Source: Bordetella parapertussis (GTDB lineage: Bacteria > Pseudomonadota > Gammaproteobacteria > Burkholderiales > CAIKXV01). From it: a stretch of DNA of 5,035 nucleotides. The notes under the pieces were generated by a model. It worked only from the letters and a program-made list of their open reading frames with translations, made no database searches and had not been told where the DNA came from. Location of the stretch: NCBI GenBank assembly GCA_945877995.1, contig CAMDXD010000316.1, forward strand, positions 1 through 5,035. Reading direction: 5' to 3'. Positions within the stretch are counted from its first letter, which is position 1. Each line of letters begins with the position of its first letter. The translations under genes and the position numbers were made by a program. This document shows, piece after piece, positions 1 through 5,035 of the stretch.

Positions 1-11
1 AAGCCCCGAAG

Positions 12-1501
<1,490 letters not shown>

Positions 1502-1502
<1 letters not shown>

Positions 1503-2173
1503 CAGGGTCCCTGCACCAGGCCATCGACTTCGATCAGGCTGTCCACTATAGCATCGGCGTCGATGCTTCGCAGGTCGGCCCCTTCGCGGTAGCCGTAGCT
1601 GACGCAGATCATCGGGCAACCCGCGCGGCGCGCGGCGATCGCATCGTTGGCCGAGTCGCCGATCATCACCATCGCGCCCGGTGCCACCCCGATCAGCCCG
1701 GCTGCATGCAGCAGCGGTGCTGGATCGGGCTTCTTCACCGGCAGCGTGTCGCCAGCCACCAGCACGGGGAAATAGCGCTGCAGGTCGAGACGGTCGAGCA
1801 GGATCTCGGCGAAGCGGCCGGACTTGTTGGTCACGCAGCCGAGCCTGAAGCCGCGCTCGACCATGCGGTCCAGCCCCTCGAACACCCCTGGATAGGGCGC
1901 GCAGTTCCAGGCGACGGTATCGACATAATGCTTCTCGTAGACGGGCATCGCCGTGGCGAACAGGTCGGGATCGGGCTTGCCGTCGGACTTGCGCGTCAGC
2001 ACCCGCTCGACCAGCTTCGCGATGCCCTTGCCGACATAGGTTTCAACCTCCGACTGCGGCAGCGGCGGCAGCCCGAGTTCGACCATCATGCGGCGCGCGG
2101 CCTCGGACAGGCCGGGAATGCTGTCGACCAGCGTGCCGTCGAGGTCGATCAGGATCGCGCTCGCACGGATCAT
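1502..2173 (-). CDS. gph: Phosphoglycolate phosphatase (HAD superfamily)
   Basis: The 223-residue cytoplasmic phosphatase is predicted to hydrolyse 2-phosphoglycolate, formed by Rubisco oxygenation or DNA end repair, to glycolate. All four HAD motifs are present: DLDGTLVDS (10-18; Asp10 nucleophile, Asp12 acid/base), the motif II threonine in VTNKS (Thr115), the motif III lysine in KKPDP (147-151), and GDSAND (172-177) with the Mg-binding aspartates. The helical cap (about 20-95) between motifs I and II is typical of subfamily IA, and the length matches the Gph family. The ATG at 2173 has AGGG 5 nt upstream and starts just before the first HAD strand. It overlaps the rpe stop by 4 nt (ATGA), and its own stop overlaps the trpE start by 1 nt. 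The reading frame is open upstream through all of rpe, but that is only a high-GC shadow. HAD enzymes are often promiscuous, so substrate assignment rests on similarity to Gph and on the rpe-gph neighbourhood. Confidence 0.93.
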
Positions 2174-2838
2174 GGCCGCCCTGCCGTCTCGAGTTCGCCG
2201 CGCATCGCCGCGATCACCTTCGCATAATCGTCTGCGCCGAAGATGGCCGAGCCGGCGACGAATGTGTCGGCACCGGCTCGCGCGATCTGCGCGATGTTCT
2301 CGACCTTCACCCCGCCATCGACCTCGAGACGGATGTCGCGGCCGCTGCGCGAGATGCGTTCGCGCGCCTCGCGAATCTTGGGCAGCACCGCCGGATTGAA
2401 CGCCTGCCCGCCGAAACCGGGGTTCACCGACATGATCAGCACCAGGTCGATCTTGTGCATCACATAGTCGAGCGCGTCGAGCGAAGAGGCCGGATTGAAC
2501 ACCAGGCCCGCCTTGCAGCCGTGGTCGCGGATCAGGTCGATCGTACGGTCTACATGGTCCGACGCCTCGGGATGAAACGAGATCAGGCTGGCGCCTGCCC
2601 TGGCGAAATCGGGTACGATCCTGTCGACCGGCCGGACCATGAGGTGCACGTCGATCGGCGCCTGAGTCAACGGCCTGATTGCCTCGCAGACCAGCGGACC
2701 GATAGTCAGGTTGGGGACGTAGTGGTTGTCCATCACGTCGAAATGAATCCAGTCTGCGCCCGCCGCGAGCACGTTGGTGACTTCCTCTCCCAGGCGGGCG
2801 AAGTCGGCGGAGAGAATGCTCGGTGCAATCAGATGCAT
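2170..2838 (-). CDS. rpe: Ribulose-phosphate 3-epimerase
   Basis: The 222-residue (beta/alpha)8-barrel enzyme interconverts D-ribulose 5-phosphate and D-xylulose 5-phosphate in the pentose phosphate pathway, and in the Calvin cycle where present. Family signatures are intact: APSILSADF at the N-terminus (Ser8), [17 protein letters not shown] (33-49 after Ile32) with metal ligands His33 and Asp35, His66 in [15 protein letters not shown] (137-145), EVDGGV (172-177) with Asp174 as the second catalytic aspartate and metal ligand, and the phosphate-binding VAGSAIF (194-200). The length is normal for the family. The ATG at 2838 places the conserved N-terminus correctly; an AGGG lies 9 nt upstream, a moderate ribosome-binding site. 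It is the first gene of the rpe-gph-trpE operon, so the promoter should lie in the 55-bp gap shared with divergent apaG. Its TGA overlaps the gph start by 4 nt. Confidence 0.97.
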   Translation of the reverse strand: MHLIAPSILSADFARLGEEVTNVLAAGADWIHFDVMDNHYVPNLTIGPLVCEAIRPLTQAPIDVHLMVRPVDRIVPDFARAGASLISFHPEASDHVDRTIDLIRDHGCKAGLVFNPASSLDALDYVMHKIDLVLIMSVNPGFGGQAFNPAVLPKIREARERISRSGRDIRLEVDGGVKVENIAQIARAGADTFVAGSAIFGADDYAKVIAAMRGELETAGRP

Positions 2839-2893
2839 GGTTCAGCCCTGGATGGTCAGCCGACATAGTTTATCCGACAGGACATCGACCGCC
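2839..2893. promoter_or_regulatory. Divergent rpe / apaG intergenic region, presumed promoters
   Basis: This 55-bp gap between divergent start codons must hold, or overlap, the promoters for rpe-gph-trpE (minus) and apaG (plus) unless they start further upstream inside the opposite gene. The only AT-rich stretch is about 2865-2874; on the minus strand it offers TAAACT (2872-2867), a 4-of-6 match to a sigma-70 -10 box, but no good -35 element sits at 16-18 bp. No clear operator palindrome is seen. On the plus strand AGGA at 2879-2882 is a plausible ribosome-binding site for a TTG start at 2894. The promoter assignment is inference from gene orientation. Confidence 0.35.
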
Positions 2894-3271
2894 TTGAAGA
2901 ACAATTACGACATCACCGTCGCTGCGAAAAGCGTATTCATCCCGGAGCAGTCGGACGAGTCGGCATCGCGCTTCGTCTTCGCCTACACCATCACGATCAC
3001 GAATACCGGCGGCATGCCGGCACAACTGCTGTCGCGGCACTGGATCATCACCGACGCGAACAACCAGGTACAGGAAGTACGCGGCCCCGGCGTGATCGGC
3101 GAGCAGCCGAGGCTGGAGCCGAAGCAGCGCTTCGAGTACACGAGCGGTACCGCGCTCGCGACGTCGGTGGGGACGATGCGCGGCACCTACCAGATGCTCG
3201 CCGAGGACGGCACCCGGTTCGATGCCGACATCCCCGAATTCACGCTGTCGGTCCCGCGGGTCCTTCACTGA
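2894..3271 (+). CDS. apaG: ApaG domain protein (Co2+/Mg2+ efflux protein ApaG)
   Basis: With a TTG start at 2894 the product is 125 residues, the length of E. coli ApaG. The family (DUF525) forms a small fibronectin-III-like beta sandwich. It was linked genetically to Co2+ resistance and Mg2+ efflux in Salmonella, but its biochemical role is unsettled. Visible conserved blocks are PEQSD near residue 17, RFVFAYTITITNTG (26-39), AQLLSRHWIITDANN (43-57), VRGPGVIGEQP (62-72, the glycine-rich GxGxxG motif), FEYTSGT (80-86), GTMRGTYQM (93-101) and PRVLH at the C-terminus. An in-frame ATG at 2852 would add 14 residues without family character and leave only 13 bp to the divergent rpe start, so TTG with AGGA 11 nt upstream is preferred. 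It is not next to ksgA/apaH as in E. coli; it is divergent from rpe and convergent with a small membrane-protein gene 35 bp away. Identity is secure; the exact start is moderately certain. Confidence 0.94.
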   Translation: MKNNYDITVAAKSVFIPEQSDESASRFVFAYTITITNTGGMPAQLLSRHWIITDANNQVQEVRGPGVIGEQPRLEPKQRFEYTSGTALATSVGTMRGTYQMLAEDGTRFDADIPEFTLSVPRVLH

Positions 3272-3306
3272 CGCCCAAGGGCTGAGCCGCGGCCATCGAC
3301 CCTCGC

Positions 3307-3432
3307 TCACCGCCCCGGCGGTCGCCGGTCGTCTTCGCGCTTCTTGCGGGGCAGTGTCCACCAGACGATGAACACCAGCAGGCCGAGTGCGACCGCGGCT
3401 TCGAACAGCAGCAATGCGAATCCAGCATCCAT
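3307..3432 (-). CDS. Small single-span membrane protein, unknown function
   Basis: A 41-residue protein is predicted. The first residues are MDAGFALLLF; a hydrophobic segment of about 20 residues (about 5-27) carries one acidic residue, Glu11, and ends in FIVWWTLP. A strongly basic then mixed charged tail follows (RKKREDDRRPPGR). By the positive-inside rule the C-terminus should be cytoplasmic. The ATG at 3432 has GGGAA 5 nt upstream, the same layout as the AGGGA before trpE, and codon choice is GC-rich like the neighbours, so I treat it as a real gene. It converges with apaG (35 bp) and diverges from mltA with only 17 bp between start codons. The WW-then-basic tail superficially recalls CcoQ/FixQ subunits of cbb3 oxidase, but no cco gene is nearby and the resemblance is too short to assign. 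I do not recognise the family; similarly placed tiny membrane proteins may occur in related genomes, which I could not check. Confidence 0.7.
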   Translation of the reverse strand: MDAGFALLLFEAAVALGLLVFIVWWTLPRKKREDDRRPPGR

Positions 3433-3449
3433 CAGGGTTCCCGAAAACA

Positions 3450-4751
3450 ATGACTGACCGCCGCCGCACCGGCCTGCTGGCTGGCTTTCTCCTGCTGCTC
3501 GGTGGTTGTGCGACGCCACAGACCGCGCCAACTGCGCCGACCGCGCAGTCTGCACCGTCCGCACCGTCCGCACCGCCACCGGCAGCCCTGCCAGCGCCGG
3601 TGCCGAAACCAGTCATCGCATTCTCGCCGATCCGCCATGAGCCGGTGGCGTGGAAAGCACTGCCCGGATGGCAATCCGACCGCGTGAACGAAGCATGGCC
3701 GGCATTGCGCGAGAGCTGCCGGGCACTGGTCTCCCGCCGTGCGGCGGCGCCCTGGCTCGAAGCCTGTCGTGCGGCCGACGCCATGCCGAAAGCCGACACC
3801 CTCGATGCGCCCCGGGTGCGAGCGTTCTTCGAACGCCACTTCCAGCCGTACCGCCTGATCGCGGTCGATACCGACGGCACCGAGAAGGACAGCGGCCTGA
3901 TCACCGGCTACTACGAGCCGCTGCTGCGCGGCAACCGCACTCGCGATGCACGCTACCGCTACCCGCTGTACGGCGTGCCCGACGATCTGGTGACGGTCGA
4001 CCTCGGCGATCTGTATCCACAACTCAAGGGACAGCGTGTACGCGGCCGCCTGGAGGGCCGACGGCTGCTGCCCTACTTCTCCCGCGGCGACATCGACCGC
4101 GGCAGGGCGAGCCTGAAGGGCCGTGAACTGCTGTGGGTGGATGATCGCCTGGACGCATTCTTCCTCGAGATCCAGGGTTCAGGACGCGTGCAGTTGCCCG
4201 ACGGCACCATGGTGCGGCTGGGCTATGCCGACCAGAACGGCCACCCGTACCGTGCGATCGGACGCACGCTGGTCGAGCGCGGCGAGCTGTCGCTGGAGGA
4301 GGCGACGATGCAGGGCATACGCAAGTGGGCGACCGCAAATCCGGACAAGGTCACGCCGATCCTGCATTCGAACCCGAGCCGGGTGTTCTTCCGGGAACTG
4401 CCGCCGCAGCCCGCCTCCGCAGGCTACCCGACCGGCGGCGGGACGCCGGCCGCCAGCGGCCCGCCCGGCTCGCTCGGCGTGCCGCTCACCCCGATGCGCA
4501 GCATCGCGATCGATCCCCGTTCGGTGATGCTCGGCACGCCAGTCTGGCTGGCCACCGCAGACCCGATCGATGGCAAGCCGATCGAGCGCCTGACCTTTGC
4601 ACAGGACACTGGCGGTGCAATCATCGGCACCATCCGGGCCGACCTGTTCTGGGGCTTCGGGGCGGCTGCGGGGGAAGCAGCCGGTCGGATGCGCGAGAAC
4701 GGGTCGATGTGGCTGCTGCTGCCGCACGGGATGAAGCCTGCGCGGCCCTGA
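3450..4751 (+). CDS. mltA: Membrane-bound lytic murein transglycosylase A (lipoprotein)
   Basis: The 433-residue exo-type lytic transglycosylase cleaves the MurNAc-GlcNAc bond of peptidoglycan, forming 1,6-anhydro-MurNAc ends. The N-terminus is a lipoprotein signal: MTDRRR, a hydrophobic core, then lipobox LGGC with Cys20; no Asp at +2, so outer-membrane sorting is expected. A Pro/Ala-rich linker (about 25-54) follows. The MltA domain shows TGYYEPLLRGNRTRD (152-166), FFLEIQGSGRV (237-247), then YADQNGHPYRAIG (259-271). The C-terminal 3D domain has AIDPRSVMLGTPV (353-365), AQDTGGAI (384-391) and RADLFWG (396-402); Asp355, Asp386 and Asp398 would be its three aspartates, and Asp398 aligns by position with catalytic Asp308 of mature E. 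coli MltA. It is longer than E. coli MltA (365) mainly through the linker and a Gly/Pro/Ala-rich insertion near 320-342. The ATG at 3450 gives a proper signal peptide; ATG 3414 is a poorer alternative. The ribosome-binding site is weak (AGGG 12 nt upstream). Confidence 0.95.
   Translation: MTDRRRTGLLAGFLLLLGGCATPQTAPTAPTAQSAPSAPSAPPPAALPAPVPKPVIAFSPIRHEPVAWKALPGWQSDRVNEAWPALRESCRALVSRRAAAPWLEACRAADAMPKADTLDAPRVRAFFERHFQPYRLIAVDTDGTEKDSGLITGYYEPLLRGNRTRDARYRYPLYGVPDDLVTVDLGDLYPQLKGQRVRGRLEGRRLLPYFSRGDIDRGRASLKGRELLWVDDRLDAFFLEIQGSGRVQLPDGTMVRLGYADQNGHPYRAIGRTLVERGELSLEEATMQGIRKWATANPDKVTPILHSNPSRVFFRELPPQPASAGYPTGGGTPAASGPPGSLGVPLTPMRSIAIDPRSVMLGTPVWLATADPIDGKPIERLTFAQDTGGAIIGTIRADLFWGFGAAAGEAAGRMRENGSMWLLLPHGMKPARP
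3522..3575 (+). repeat. (T/S)AP tripeptide repeat in the MltA linker
   Basis: Six consecutive tripeptides (TAP, TAP, TAQ, SAP, SAP, SAP) occupy MltA residues 25-42, immediately after the lipid-anchored cysteine. At DNA level, 3552-3575 contains a near-perfect 9-bp tandem unit GCACCGTCC (two full copies plus a partial third), the kind of tract that can change length in whole codons by slippage. Such Pro/Ala linkers commonly space lipoprotein domains from the membrane. Confidence 0.85.
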
Positions 4752-4765
4752 GTCCTGCGCAGGGC
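4745..4765. terminator. Possible bidirectional hairpin between convergent genes
   Basis: GCCCTG at 4745-4750 is complementary to CAGGGC at 4760-4765, giving a 6-bp GC stem with a 9-nt loop; within it CCTGCGCAGG (4754-4763) is itself a perfect palindrome, so alternative folds compete. It spans the mltA stop and the 15-bp gap to the convergent TonB-domain gene, where a shared terminator would be expected. No T tract follows on either strand, so intrinsic termination is doubtful. Confidence 0.25.
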
Positions 4766-4766
4766 G

Positions 4767-5035
4767 TCAGCGCGGGCCGAACTCGAACACCACGACCGTC
4801 TGGACCCTCGAGTGCACCGGACGGCCGTCCTTGATGCCCGGCGCGAACGGCGCAGACTGGAAAGCCGCCAGCGCGGACTCCTCGAAGAAGCCCGGGGGGT
4901 CGGCTCGCACGACTGAAGCATCGACCACCCGCCCGGTGGCGTCGATCGACAGCGCAAGCGTCACCTTGCCGGACACGCCGCGCAACTGCGCGCTGAGTGG
5001 GAATGGTGGATCGACCGGGCCCAGCGGACGCGGCA
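4767..5035 (-). CDS. TonB C-terminal-domain protein (partial, N-terminus outside window)
   Basis: The last 88 codons and the stop are visible; the frame stays open to the right edge, so the start is beyond the window. The fragment is a TonB-type C-terminal domain: a proline-rich lead-in (PLGPVDPPFP), then GVSGKVTLALSIDATGRVVD, a variable VVRADPPG stretch, FFEESALAAFQSAPFAPGIKDGRPVHSR and a closing beta strand VQTVVVFEF. This alternation of a glycine-led strand, helix, and a P-G-x-x-x-G-x-P-V turn matches the family that contacts TonB-dependent outer-membrane receptors in the periplasm and passes on energy from ExbB/ExbD. Without the N-terminal membrane anchor and Pro-rich spacer I cannot say whether this is a true TonB or another protein carrying the domain, so no symbol is given. 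A TTG at 4985 could mimic a start but would cut into the domain. It converges with mltA, 15 bp apart. Confidence 0.85.
   Translation of the reverse strand, partial: PRPLGPVDPPFPLSAQLRGVSGKVTLALSIDATGRVVDASVVRADPPGFFEESALAAFQSAPFAPGIKDGRPVHSRVQTVVVFEFGPR

Noticed and set aside
1503..1513. Perfect odd palindrome CAGGGTCCCTG covering the trpE ribosome-binding site, as a regulatory hairpin
   Set aside because: With a single central base the hairpin cannot close fully. It also overlaps coding sequence of gph, so chance in GC-rich DNA is the simpler reading.
1503..1619. Upstream start for trpE adding 39 residues
   Set aside because: The extension overlaps the gph C-terminus in another frame, is Arg/Pro-rich and lacks TrpE homology. 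The ATG at 1502 has AGGGA 5 nt upstream.
2174..2866. Upstream extension of the gph frame through rpe, suggesting a fusion protein
   Set aside because: The extra 231 codons translate to Arg/Gly-rich sequence out of frame with conserved rpe. The HAD domain begins exactly at the ATG at 2173 with a good ribosome-binding site.
3273..3282. Inverted repeat GCCC-AA-GGGC after apaG as a terminator
   Set aside because: The 2-nt loop is too tight, the stem is only 4 bp, and no T tract follows.
3414..3449. Earlier ATG for mltA
   Set aside because: It would put 12 extra non-signal residues before the charged n-region and overlap the divergent small gene. The ATG at 3450 gives a standard lipoprotein signal with the lipobox cysteine at residue 20.
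2870..3904. Minus-strand open frame of 344 codons across apaG, the gap and the mltA 5' end
   Set aside because: It is antisense to two conserved genes and crosses the small membrane-protein gene in a different frame. Composition is low-complexity Arg/Ala/Gly and there is no domain.
3432..4022. Minus-strand 196-codon open frame opposite mltA
   Set aside because: It is an antisense shadow of mltA; the repeat-like Gly/Arg/Cys stretch is just the complement of the SAP-encoding repeat.

Overview
The window is ordinary, gene-dense chromosomal sequence from a GC-rich proteobacterium. Most third codon positions are G or C, spacers are very short and genes overlap. The combination of rpe-gph-trpE in one direction with apaG divergent from rpe and an mltA-type lytic transglycosylase nearby suggests a betaproteobacterium (Rhodocyclales/Burkholderiales-like) or a close gammaproteobacterial relative. 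This is inferred from gene content, protein character and remembered gene order. No database search was possible.

Layout from left to right: on the minus strand, read from about 2838 down to 12, lies a compact operon rpe (ribulose-phosphate 3-epimerase) - gph (phosphoglycolate phosphatase) - trpE (anthranilate synthase component I). Its stop and start codons overlap at both junctions (ATGA, then TGATG). A 55-bp gap (2839-2893) separates rpe from divergent apaG on the plus strand, which probably uses a TTG start. apaG converges on a tiny minus-strand gene (3307-3432) for a predicted 41-residue single-span membrane protein of unknown function. Only 17 bp beyond that start, mltA begins in the opposite direction (3450-4751) and encodes an outer-membrane lipoprotein murein transglycosylase. 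mltA converges on the 3' part of a gene for a TonB C-terminal-domain protein that runs off the right edge.

How the genes work together: rpe belongs to the pentose phosphate/Calvin pathways, gph detoxifies 2-phosphoglycolate, and trpE commits chorismate to tryptophan. The tight overlaps imply one translationally coupled mRNA, an arrangement also known from Pseudomonas-type genomes. MltA and the TonB-domain protein both act in the envelope but are not co-transcribed. All complete genes look intact. There is no mobile element, CRISPR array, tRNA or rRNA. I find no convincing undescribed system. The least explained item is the 41-residue membrane protein.
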